A stretch of 5,678 nt of DNA from Planctomycetaceae bacterium (GCA_031274385.1 JAISQH010000608.1:1-5678); one strand, 5' to 3'. Counted from the stretch's first letter, positions 1 to 5,578 are shown. The notes: a model not told the origin generated them from the letters alone. Numbers and translations: made by a program.

Positions 1-21
1 CGAAAAATCGTGTTCAGACAT

Positions 22-27
22 TATAAT
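22..27 (+). promoter_or_regulatory. Candidate -10 box for the EF-hand gene
   Basis: TATAAT, a perfect sigma-70 -10 consensus, lies 11 bases before the ATG at 39. A -35 box would fall at or before the left edge of the window and cannot be judged. If used, transcription would start near 34 and leave only a few untranslated bases. That would put the AAAGG at 28-32 upstream of the transcript, so the promoter and that ribosome site are hard to reconcile. AT-rich DNA yields such hexamers by chance. Confidence 0.3.
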
Positions 28-38
28 AAAGGTTCATT

Positions 39-1085
39 ATGAAAAAGATCATTCTGTTTTTTTCCATTTTGTTTTTTTGTGGCGTTTTGTCTTTTTTGAT
101 AAGAGCGGAAGAGCCGCCGAAACCGTCACAAAAAGAGCCGCCTAAAACGGAATCGCCGTTGCCTTCGGAAACGAAAACAACACCGAATATTACGGAGGAT
201 TCTTCCGTGTTACGTGCGCAGCGAAAGAAATCAACTCGTTCCCCACGAAGCCGTGCAACTCTTCCTAAAGGAGTTTTTGGAGCAGAAAAACCTGAACTCC
301 CCAACGCATCCGGCACTATTTTAGGCGGAACCGTTCCCGCGCTTTGGGAAATTGAACGATCCACACCGGAAATAGATGACGATAATTTCCTTGATCTGCT
401 GGATCGAAATACAATGGCTCCGCCGGTTCCCGGAAAAGTTATTCGTTACGCGGTGCAATTCATGCAACATTATGATGACAATATGGATGAGATTCTTCAG
501 GAAGAAGAATGGAAAAAAATGCCCGGTGCTCCTCAGTCAATTGACATCAATGGCGACCGCGAAATGACAATGGAAGAATTGATTCGTTTTCTGGCTCTTT
601 ACGGGCAAGGACGAACAATTCATCATCCGCAACCGGTTGAACGATATTTTCAACCGAAATTGGTTTCTTCGCAATTTCAGATTTTCAAACCGTTTTCGCC
701 GGTTCCTTCTCAAGTTGAAACGCAAAGTTCTGAAGTAACGAAATCGGAAGAGGTGAAAACGGAAGACATTACGGAGGAAGCGATGGAAAATGACGAGACA
801 CCGATTGATGATGCGGTTTATGAGGAAATTATTACCAATCGGCAGATTCCCGCTACAAGAAAATACGATACGTCTTCTGAATCACTTCGTGGTGTTCCGG
901 TTTGGTTTCTTATTCGTGATCAAGACGGAGACGGTCAAATTTCGTTAAAAGAATTTGCGCCGTCCCTTTCGGCATCGGCGTTGGTGTTATTTGGGCGGCT
1001 GGACAAAAACGGCGACGGCTTCGTCACGCCCGACGAAGTTCGAACTCCACCTGAAAACCGCCCCGCCGAATCAGAACCGCACTAA
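39..1085 (+). CDS. Secreted EF-hand protein with two calcium-binding pairs
   Basis: A 348-residue exported protein, probably calcium-binding, of unknown specific role. Residues 1-23 are a signal peptide: a KK start, a hydrophobic core rich in Phe, Ile and Leu, and likely cleavage after Ala23. Residues 24-75 are a Pro/Lys/Thr-rich, probably disordered linker. Four canonical EF-hand loops follow, each with Asp at position 1, Asn or Asp at 3, Asp at 5 and Glu at 12: residues 146-157, 169-180, 294-305 (DQDGDGQISLKE) and 322-333 (DKNGDGFVTPDE). They form two pairs about 115 residues apart, separated by an acidic, low-complexity stretch (about 225-265). The ATG at 39 is chosen because the signal peptide begins there and AAAGG lies six bases upstream. 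The gene converges on thiS and seems to stand alone. Domain assignment is firm. Function, whether a signalling, structural or matrix protein, is unknown. Confidence 0.9.
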   Translation: MKKIILFFSILFFCGVLSFLIRAEEPPKPSQKEPPKTESPLPSETKTTPNITEDSSVLRAQRKKSTRSPRSRATLPKGVFGAEKPELPNASGTILGGTVPALWEIERSTPEIDDDNFLDLLDRNTMAPPVPGKVIRYAVQFMQHYDDNMDEILQEEEWKKMPGAPQSIDINGDREMTMEELIRFLALYGQGRTIHHPQPVERYFQPKLVSSQFQIFKPFSPVPSQVETQSSEVTKSEEVKTEDITEEAMENDETPIDDAVYEEIITNRQIPATRKYDTSSESLRGVPVWFLIRDQDGDGQISLKEFAPSLSASALVLFGRLDKNGDGFVTPDEVRTPPENRPAESEPH

Positions 1086-1092
1086 AATAGGA

Positions 1093-1149
1093 AACAAAAA
1101 AACGCATCACATTTTAACATGTGCGGCATTTTGTCTTTGTTTTTTTGTT
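1093..1149. terminator. Possible bidirectional terminator between convergent genes
   Basis: Perfect 11-base arms, AACAAAAAAAC (1093-1103) and GTTTTTTTGTT (1139-1149), flank a small inner hairpin, CACAT (1108-1112) with ATGTG (1119-1123). An A-tract, stem and T-tract just after the EF-hand stop, between two convergent genes, would suit termination in both directions. The inner stem is short and not GC-rich, and the T-tract does not directly follow it, so this is tentative. Confidence 0.3.
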
Positions 1150-1169
1150 GCGCGCAAAGACGCAAAGAA
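1148..1169 (+). repeat. Dispersed 22-base repeat, copy 1
   Basis: This begins TTGCGCGCAAAGACG and continues CAAAGAA. It is identical over 22 bases to 5391-5412, and its last 18 bases recur inverted at 2752-2769. The core is an 8-base tandem duplication, CGCAAAGA twice. It lies 62 bases after the EF-hand stop. All three copies are intergenic. Confidence 0.8.
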
Positions 1170-1197
1170 TATAAAGATAAAAACGAACCATTTACTC

Positions 1198-1280
1198 GTA
1201 GGGGCGACCCTTGCGGTCGTCCCCTTGTGGTCGCTCTGAATTGGTGATCGTTCGGGGCAACCGCAAGGGATTGCCACTAC
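1198..1280. repeat. REPIN/BIME-like double-hairpin element with GTAG and CTAC ends
   Basis: Two hairpins form an inverted pair. The left one starts with GTAG at 1198-1201: GGGGCGACC (1201-1209) pairs with 1215-1224, with a bulged T at 1220 and the loop CTTGC. The right one pairs 1254-1262 with 1268-1277, has the loop GCAAG, which is the reverse complement of the left loop, and ends in CTAC at 1277-1280. Turned over, the right arm matches the left with a few changes, including one compensated pair (G-C in one, A-T in the other). A GTAG foot, an imperfect stem with a bulge and an inverted partner are the hallmarks of REP elements mobilised by RAYT (TnpA-REP) transposases. No such transposase is in the window. 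The position between convergent genes is typical for REP elements. Confidence 0.6.
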
Positions 1281-1382
1281 AATAAAAATGGACATTTTCA
1301 ATTGTAATGGTACCGGTAAAATCCCTACCGAAAAATTTGATTCGATAGAATGATTTTGGTAGTAAATACTGTTCTCTGCGTA
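1281..1382. other. Remainder of the convergent intergenic region
   Basis: This AT-rich DNA lies between the double-hairpin element and the thiS stop. The only structure seen is a weak stem, CGGTA (1314-1318) with TACCG (1326-1330) and a seven-base loop. On the thiS strand it lacks a following T-tract, so it is not a convincing terminator. Nothing else is supported. Confidence 0.5.
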
Positions 1383-1583
1383 TCAGCCGCCGCCGACAAG
1401 TGTAACAAGTTCGAGTGTGTCACCGTCTTCAAGCCGGACTTCGGCAAAAGTACGGTACGGAACAATCAGGCGGTTCCGTTCGACGGCAACATGGCGGTTC
1501 GACAATTCCAGCCGATCCAAGAGTTGACGAACAGTCAACCCGTCAGGGATTTCCGTTTGCTCGTTGTTGATTGTTAGTTTCAT
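1383..1583 (-). CDS. thiS: Sulfur carrier protein ThiS
   Basis: A 66-residue ubiquitin-like (beta-grasp) protein. In this family the C-terminal Gly-Gly is adenylylated by ThiF or a MoeB-like enzyme, converted to a thiocarboxylate, and used by thiazole synthase ThiG to supply sulfur for the thiamine thiazole ring. The sequence shows MKLTINN at the start, the helix region GLTVRQLLDRLEL, the conserved VAVERNRLIVPY segment (about residues 32-43), a DGDTLELVTLV strand, and the terminal Gly-Gly-Gly that ends at the stop. Length equals that of typical ThiS (E. coli also 66). The ATG at 1583 is preferred over a TTG start five codons upstream, because the first beta strand begins at once. No Shine-Dalgarno is visible. 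It lies 41 bases after hisG on the same strand and is probably co-transcribed. No thiG, thiF or thiO gene lies in the window, which is unusual for thiS. Confidence 0.9.
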   Translation of the reverse strand: MKLTINNEQTEIPDGLTVRQLLDRLELSNRHVAVERNRLIVPYRTFAEVRLEDGDTLELVTLVGGG

Positions 1584-1587
1584 GGTT

Positions 1588-1630
1588 AAATCAATCAATT
1601 AATCAAATCAATTAATTAAATCAATTAATC
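1588..1630. repeat. AT-rich tandem repeat between hisG and thiS
   Basis: Three imperfect tandem copies on the plus strand: AAATCAATCAATTAATC (1588-1604), AAATCAATTAATT (1605-1617) and AAATCAATTAATC (1618-1630). The first has a four-base CAAT insertion. The last copy overlaps the final HisG codon and its stop, so the array grew from or into the hisG end. It fills nearly the whole gap where a thiS ribosome site would be expected, and no such site is seen. Confidence 0.75.
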
Positions 1631-2497
1631 AATAATTTTTGAAATCGGATATTCGACAATTCCGCTGGCACCGGCATTTTTCAGTTGCGGAATTAAATGC
1701 CGCACGGTTGATTCTTCAATAATGGTCGAAACCGCCAACCAATTTTCGTTGGAAAGATGTGAAATGGTCGGATTTTGCAACGCCGGAAGAATTGCCACAA
1801 CATCATTGAGTTTCGCCTTCGGAACATTCATCATCAGACCAACTTTTCCTTCTGCCGCCATTGTTGCCCGAAGCATCAGTACCAAGTCATCAATTTTATG
1901 CCGTTTCCATTCGTCACGGTAAGAATCGTGATTGGCAATGAACCGAGTTGTACTTTGGAGAATTTCGGTAATGATTCGGAGTTTGTTGGCTTTGAGTGAA
2001 CTGCCGGTTTCTGTTACTTCAACAATGGCATCCGCCAATTTCGGCGGTTTGACTTCGGTGGCACCCCAACTAAATTCAACATGGGCAGTAACACCGTGCT
2101 GAGCAAGAAATTGTGTGGTCAGACCAACACCTTCGGTTGCAATCCGTTTGCCCTGCAAATCCTGAACCGTTTGAATCGGCGAATCTTCCGGCACACAAAG
2201 AACCCAACGAACCGGACGTCGTGAAACTTTTGAAAACCGAAGTTCCGCAACTTCCAGAACATCGGAATTGGTTTCGACAATCCAATCGTATCCTGTCAAT
2301 CCGGCATCAAGTGATCCGTTGGCGACATACCGTGCCATTTCCTGTGCCCGAATGAGTAAACATTCGATTTCTTCGTCGTCAATCGTCGGAACATAACTCC
2401 GGCTCGCAACCGAAATATTGTATCCGCTTTTTCTAAAAAGTTCAAAAGTTGCCTCTTGAAGGCTTCCGGCAGGAATTCCAAGTTTAAGAGTTGCCAT
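1625..2497 (-). CDS. hisG: ATP phosphoribosyltransferase, long form
   Basis: Catalyses the first and feedback-controlled step of histidine synthesis, ATP plus PRPP to phosphoribosyl-ATP, in the cytoplasm. The 290 residues match the long HisG form (about 280-300), which carries its own regulatory domain and needs no HisZ. Visible family features are the N-terminal KLGIPAGSL (5-13), RAQEMARYVANGSLDAGLTG (50-69), the PRPP-binding loop DAIVEVTETGSSLKANKL (156-173) with Glu160, Thr164 and Gly165, and STTRFIAN (182-189). From about 205 to 290 is the ACT-like histidine-sensing domain, including the NPTISHLS turn (242-249). The ATG at 2497 starts right at the first beta strand. No Shine-Dalgarno is evident. 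It is the first gene of a probable hisG-thiS unit. No other his gene is adjacent, so histidine genes are probably scattered here. Confidence 0.96.
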   Translation of the reverse strand: MATLKLGIPAGSLQEATFELFRKSGYNISVASRSYVPTIDDEEIECLLIRAQEMARYVANGSLDAGLTGYDWIVETNSDVLEVAELRFSKVSRRPVRWVLCVPEDSPIQTVQDLQGKRIATEGVGLTTQFLAQHGVTAHVEFSWGATEVKPPKLADAIVEVTETGSSLKANKLRIITEILQSTTRFIANHDSYRDEWKRHKIDDLVLMLRATMAAEGKVGLMMNVPKAKLNDVVAILPALQNPTISHLSNENWLAVSTIIEESTVRHLIPQLKNAGASGIVEYPISKIID

Positions 2498-2506
2498 TGT
2501 GGAATT

Positions 2507-2594
2507 AGTAGTCAGTAGTAGTTGTTTGTCGTCAGTAATTAGTTGCCGGTGTCAGTGTTTGCTATTCACTGACTACTGACAACCGGCTACTGAT
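2507..2594. repeat. GTCAGT direct and inverted repeat cluster in the hisG leader
   Basis: GTCAGTA at 2511 and 2531 and GTCAGTG at 2551 are spaced exactly 20 bases apart. Inverted copies follow: CACTGAC (2567-2573), TACTGAC (2574-2580) and TACTGAT (2588-2594). AGTAGTCAGT (2507-2516) is perfectly complementary to ACTGACTACT (2568-2577), and GTCAGTG (2551-2557) to CACTGAC (2567-2573) with a nine-base loop. The cluster would lie in the hisG 5' leader if the candidate promoter beside it is right. Confidence 0.7.
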
Positions 2595-2601
2595 TATCGC
2601 A
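2593..2601 (-). promoter_or_regulatory. Candidate extended -10 promoter for hisG-thiS
   Basis: On the minus strand this reads TGCGATAAT, an extended -10 (TG, one base, then a hexamer with five of six consensus bases). No good -35 is found about 17 bases upstream, which extended -10 promoters tolerate. Transcription would begin near 2586 and give a leader of about 90 bases that contains the GTCAGT cluster. Based on sequence match only. Confidence 0.3.
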
Positions 2602-2751
2602 GAAAACACGTAAAATAAAAGGGGTTCGTTTGTGAGAAAAAAGTAATGCCGAATATCTGCCGGTTTTTTATTCTTCATAAGGGAACTTTCATCTCAAATA
2701 AGGTGTGATTATTAGATTTTCAAAAAAATCCGAAAATGGGCAATGATAATT

Positions 2752-2769
2752 TTCTTTGCGTCTTTGCGC
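2752..2769 (-). repeat. Dispersed repeat, copy 2 (inverted, 18-base core)
   Basis: TTCTTTGCGTCTTTGCGC is the exact reverse complement of the last 18 bases of the copies at 1148-1169 and 5391-5412. The outer GC bases present in those copies are changed here. It lies in the divergent intergenic region. Confidence 0.75.
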
Positions 2770-2785
2770 ACACAAATGAAAAGAG

Positions 2786-2811
2786 ACAGTTACTTCATTA
2801 TTTGTAACTGT
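2786..2811. repeat. Short inverted repeat (hairpin)
   Basis: ACAGTTAC (2786-2793) pairs perfectly with GTAACTGT (2804-2811) around a ten-base loop. It starts 16 bases after the dispersed repeat copy. No long T-tract follows directly, and it sits upstream of a gene rather than after one, so a terminator role is not supported. It could be a dyad protein-binding site. Its role is unknown. Confidence 0.5.
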
Positions 2812-2818
2812 TATCTGC

Positions 2819-2850
2819 TTTTCAAGTTTTTAAGTTTTCAAGTTTTTAAA
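2819..2850. repeat. 16-base tandem repeat, two copies
   Basis: TTTTCAAGTTTTTAAG (2819-2834) is followed at once by TTTTCAAGTTTTTAAA (2835-2850), differing only in the last base. It lies about 45 bases upstream of the candidate VCBS promoter. The T-tracts recur roughly in helical phase and could bend the DNA or act as an upstream promoter element. Confidence 0.7.
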
Positions 2851-2893
2851 TAATAATGTCGCAAAATAACATGCGTTTGTCGCATAATTCCAC

Positions 2894-2922
2894 TTGAAAA
2901 AAGCGGAGACGTAGGTTAAACT
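2894..2922 (+). promoter_or_regulatory. Candidate sigma-70 promoter for the VCBS gene
   Basis: TTGAAA (2894-2899) and TAAACT (2917-2922) are separated by exactly 17 bases, the optimal spacing. Each hexamer matches four of six consensus bases. Transcription would begin near 2929 and leave a leader of about 65 bases to the ATG at 2995. No other candidate in the region has both boxes at this spacing. Based on sequence match only. Confidence 0.4.
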
Positions 2923-2923
2923 T

Positions 2924-2947
2924 AAACAATGAAACAATGAAACAAAT
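2924..2947. repeat. 8-base tandem repeat at the predicted transcript start
   Basis: AAACAATG occurs twice in tandem (2924-2931, 2932-2939), followed by a degenerate third unit, AAACAAAT (2940-2947). It overlaps the predicted start of the VCBS transcript. It contains ATG triplets that are not extended into a meaningful reading frame. Confidence 0.6.
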
Positions 2948-2994
2948 AGTGTCGATTTCCAATTTACTCACAACTTGTAACCCCCTTAACGATC

Positions 2995-5361
2995 ATGAGA
3001 AAAATTTTGTTGTTTGTTATTTTGTTTGTTTTCAGTACGTTATCAATTTCGGCACAGGAATCACCTGAACCGCAGTTGGAACGGCTCAAGTATAACCATC
3101 CCGGTTTGGTGGTTGATCTTGGTGTCGGACTTTGGGCGTGGCCCGTGCCGATGGATGTGAACGGTGACGGTTTTACCGATTTGGTTGTTGTTTGTGAGGA
3201 TAAACCTTACAACGGAACCTACGTTTTTGAGCATCCCGGAACTCCGGGCAAAATGCCGGTGTTCAAAAAAGCAAAACGAATCAGTCACGGAATTATTAAC
3301 GTTCAAGTTAGTTACGTTAATAACCAACCGCGCGTCCTCACTCCGGCAAACGAATATCCCGATTTTGCACAAACCGGTGTTGCGAAACCGGTTCAACTTC
3401 CGCTGCCGGTAAATGTCCACCCGAAAAAGTTACGCGGGAATATGTGGAAGTACGTTGATTACAACGGTGACGGTCAACTCGATCTTTTAGTCGGAATTGA
3501 TGATTGGAGCGATTACGGTTGGGATAACGCCTACGACAGTAACGGAAATTGGAAAAACGATCAGACTCACGGTTATCTTTACGTTACAATAAACGCCGGA
3601 ACGAATGATAAACCTGTTTATGAAACACCGTTTCTGTTGAAAGATACGGAAGGAAAAAATCTTGAAACTTACGGATGGCCCTGTCCGAATATGCTTGATT
3701 GGGACAGCGACGGCGATCTCGATATTTTGTGCGGTGAATTTAAGGACAGTTTTACCTACTTTGAAAATATCGGAACAAAAACAGAACCGAAATTTGTTAA
3801 AGGCGTCAAATTGACGCTCGAAAACGGTTCGCCGCTTGTGATGGATATGGGAATGATTACGCCGGTTGCCTTTGATTGGGACAAGGACGGCGATTTCGAT
3901 TTGATCTGCGGCGATGAAGACGGACGCGTGGCTTTCATTGAAAATACCGGACAATTAAAAGACAAACGACCTGTTTTTCTGGAACCAAAATATTTCAGGC
4001 AAGAAGCCGACGAATTAAAATGCGGTGCTCTTGTTACGCCGTGCGCTTTTGATTGGGATGGTGACGGCGACTTTGATTTGATTTGCGGCAACGCCTCCGG
4101 TTACATCGAATTCATCGAAAATTTGAGCGGACGCGGTATTGATCCGCCGAAATGGAACGCTCCGAAAAGGCTTGAAGTGGACGGCAAGATTTTTCGTATC
4201 ATGGCAGGTTCAAACGGTTCAATTCAAGGACCTATCGAAGCAAAATGGGGTTACACTACTTTGACCGTTGCCGATTGGAACGGTGACGGATTACCGGACA
4301 TAATGGCAAATTCCATTTGGGGCAAAGTGATTTGGTTTCAAAATATCGGCACAAAAACTTCTCCGAAACTTGCAACTCCGCAACCGGTCGAAGTTGAATG
4401 GGAAGGCGAACAACCGCATCTGGCTTACGGTTGGCTGCGTCCCGAAGGCAAGGCTTTGTTGACGCAATGGCGCACCACGCCGGTGATGTTCGACTGGAAT
4501 AAAGACGGGCTAATTGACCTGCTCATGCTTGACCATGAAGGTTTCCTTGCTTTTTTTGAACGGAAAAAGATGGACAATAAACTTGTTCTTTTACCGCCGA
4601 AACGTGTTTTTGTGGACGAAAACGGTTCGCCGATTCAGTTAAACGCTAAAAAATCAGGCGGAAGCGGACGCCGGAAAATTTGTTTCGTCGATTACGACTG
4701 CGACGGAGCGGTTGATTTTCTCGTTAATTCTACCAACGCCGATACTTTCCGGCAAATAAAGTACGAAAACGGAACATGGATGTTCAAAAACATGAAACAA
4801 CTCGACGGTCGAAGTATTAGCGGTCACAGTACCAGTCCGACTGTTGTTGATTTCGATAACAACGGAATTCCCGATGTGTTGATCGGAGCCGAAGACGGAC
4901 ATTTTTATTACAAAAAGAATCCGAAAAGTCGGGGAGCGGAAAATCCCTGGTATCGCAAACCAATGAATTATGAAAACGCCTCGTTTTCGGTTTGGGGAGA
5001 ACATGCTGCGATTCTTGAATTTAAGAACGATACTGTTGCATTTAGTAACAGAAATTATGTTTGGAAAGAGATTCCGGCTTCCTATCAAAGCAGCAAGGAA
5101 AAACCTGTCTTTTTTACGCAAACAGCCGGCGGAGAAAATCCAACAATAAATGTTGCGGCAAAAAAAGACGCAACGCTTTTTCTTTTAACCGGATCAAAAG
5201 AATCAGTTGGCGATTGGATTCTTGTTCAAAAAGACGTGTTGTATTACACCGACAAAGGGAAAACCAAAATGTCAATTTATTCGAAACCAATAAAAGCCGG
5301 TGAAAAATTAACCGTTCCGCAACATCAATGGACAGGTTGTATCCTCCTCTTGAAAGAATAA
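2995..5361 (+). CDS. Secreted FG-GAP/VCBS repeat beta-propeller protein
   Basis: A 788-residue exported protein of unknown ligand. Residues 1-20 are a signal peptide (MRK, then a Leu/Phe/Val core), with likely cleavage after Ala20. Nine calcium-binding loops of the FG-GAP/VCBS type, D-x-[DN]-x-[DN]-G-x-x-D, begin at residues 54, 155, 235, 294, 353, 427, 500, 566 and 619. Loops 3 to 5 (for example DWDKDGDFDLICG) are spaced exactly 59 residues apart. Several blades also carry an ENIGTKT-like strand before the next unit. Such repeats fold as a beta-propeller, as in integrin alpha chains, and usually mediate calcium-dependent binding to proteins or polysaccharides. Residues from about 660 to 788 lack the motif and may form a separate C-terminal domain that I do not recognise. 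The ATG at 2995 begins the signal peptide, and an in-frame stop lies at 2947. No Shine-Dalgarno is seen. No enzyme active site is recognisable. Confidence 0.92.
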   Translation: MRKILLFVILFVFSTLSISAQESPEPQLERLKYNHPGLVVDLGVGLWAWPVPMDVNGDGFTDLVVVCEDKPYNGTYVFEHPGTPGKMPVFKKAKRISHGIINVQVSYVNNQPRVLTPANEYPDFAQTGVAKPVQLPLPVNVHPKKLRGNMWKYVDYNGDGQLDLLVGIDDWSDYGWDNAYDSNGNWKNDQTHGYLYVTINAGTNDKPVYETPFLLKDTEGKNLETYGWPCPNMLDWDSDGDLDILCGEFKDSFTYFENIGTKTEPKFVKGVKLTLENGSPLVMDMGMITPVAFDWDKDGDFDLICGDEDGRVAFIENTGQLKDKRPVFLEPKYFRQEADELKCGALVTPCAFDWDGDGDFDLICGNASGYIEFIENLSGRGIDPPKWNAPKRLEVDGKIFRIMAGSNGSIQGPIEAKWGYTTLTVADWNGDGLPDIMANSIWGKVIWFQNIGTKTSPKLATPQPVEVEWEGEQPHLAYGWLRPEGKALLTQWRTTPVMFDWNKDGLIDLLMLDHEGFLAFFERKKMDNKLVLLPPKRVFVDENGSPIQLNAKKSGGSGRRKICFVDYDCDGAVDFLVNSTNADTFRQIKYENGTWMFKNMKQLDGRSISGHSTSPTVVDFDNNGIPDVLIGAEDGHFYYKKNPKSRGAENPWYRKPMNYENASFSVWGEHAAILEFKNDTVAFSNRNYVWKEIPASYQSSKEKPVFFTQTAGGENPTINVAAKKDATLFLLTGSKESVGDWILVQKDVLYYTDKGKTKMSIYSKPIKAGEKLTVPQHQWTGCILLLKE

Positions 5362-5390
5362 TGTAACTGTTTGTTTTATTTTTTTAAGGA

Positions 5391-5412
5391 TTGCGCGCAA
5401 AGACGCAAAGAA
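5391..5412 (+). repeat. Dispersed 22-base repeat, copy 3
   Basis: Identical over 22 bases to 1148-1169 and in the same orientation. It begins 30 bases after the VCBS stop, again just downstream of a gene for a secreted protein and after a T-rich stretch. The flanking sequences differ, so the conserved unit itself is short. Confidence 0.8.
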
Positions 5413-5502
5413 CACGAAGGTTTTGATTCTATACTTTCGGCAGTCACACGATTGATGTTTTGGCAAATTATTTGGTAAATTGTTTTGGTATTGAACAAAA
5501 TC
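5413..5502. other. Spacer before the palindrome array
   Basis: AT-rich sequence with no supported gene or structure. Only a weak direct echo, TTTGGTAAATTG followed by TTTTGGTATTGA, is seen around 5471-5493. Confidence 0.5.
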
Positions 5503-5517
5503 AACTCCGAAGGAGTT
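5503..5517. repeat. Palindrome array, unit 1
   Basis: AACTCC, loop GAA, GGAGTT: a perfect six-base stem with a three-base loop. First of three related palindromes in the last 180 bases of the window. Confidence 0.75.
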
Positions 5518-5524
5518 TCATTTG

Positions 5525-5577
5525 GATAACCCCGTGCAAGCGGAGCGCAGCACGGGGTCAGTTATCACGAACTGACC
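5525..5577. repeat. Palindrome array, central hairpin module
   Basis: CCCCGTGC (5530-5537) pairs perfectly with GCACGGGG (5550-5557) around a 12-base loop. GATAA (5525-5529) can extend the stem with TTATC (5562-5566) across a four-base bulge. A second perfect stem, GGTCAGTT (5556-5563) with AACTGACC (5570-5577), has a six-base loop and shares two G residues with the first, so the two full stems cannot both form. The GC-rich stem stands out against AT-rich surroundings. It is not followed by a T-tract and lies about 170 bases after the VCBS stop, so a simple terminator is unlikely. Confidence 0.75.
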
Positions 5578-5578
5578 G

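Larger units (their letters stand above)
2498..2994. other. Divergent intergenic region, hisG and VCBS gene
   Basis: About 500 bases without a supported gene. It holds a GTCAGT repeat cluster beside hisG, candidate promoters in both directions, an inverted copy of the dispersed repeat, a hairpin and two short tandem repeats, all listed separately. In the remainder, about 2602-2751, I see only AT-rich sequence. A possible 20-codon reading frame from the ATG near 2645 has no support. Confidence 0.6.

Noticed and set aside
1107..1301. Reading frames running through the dispersed repeat and double-hairpin element (also 955-1239 on the plus strand)
   Set aside because: Their translations are low-complexity products of the repeats, and they overlap structured intergenic DNA.
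1583..1598. A five-codon upstream extension of thiS from a TTG start
   Set aside because: The extension reads through the AT tandem repeat. The ATG at 1583 gives the family-typical 66 residues and starts at the first beta strand.
2498..2586. Histidine leader-peptide attenuator or T-box upstream of hisG
   Set aside because: There is no short frame with consecutive His codons, and no T-box consensus or terminator stem is seen on the hisG strand.
2650..2672. Terminator-like GCCGG followed by a T run
   Set aside because: No GC stem of useful length can be formed before the T run, and no gene ends here on the plus strand.
2645..2707. Small reading frame of about 20 codons in the divergent intergenic region
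   Set aside because: It has no ribosome site, recognisable motif or conserved context. A frame this short is expected by chance.
3487..3954. Long antisense reading frames inside the VCBS gene, including 3756-4091 and 4654-5121
   Set aside because: They mirror the repeated, Asp- and Gly-rich codons of the sense gene and encode no recognisable domain. The sense frame has a signal peptide and calcium loops throughout.
5362..5390. Intrinsic terminator after the VCBS gene
   Set aside because: A T-rich run is present, but no stable stem directly precedes it.
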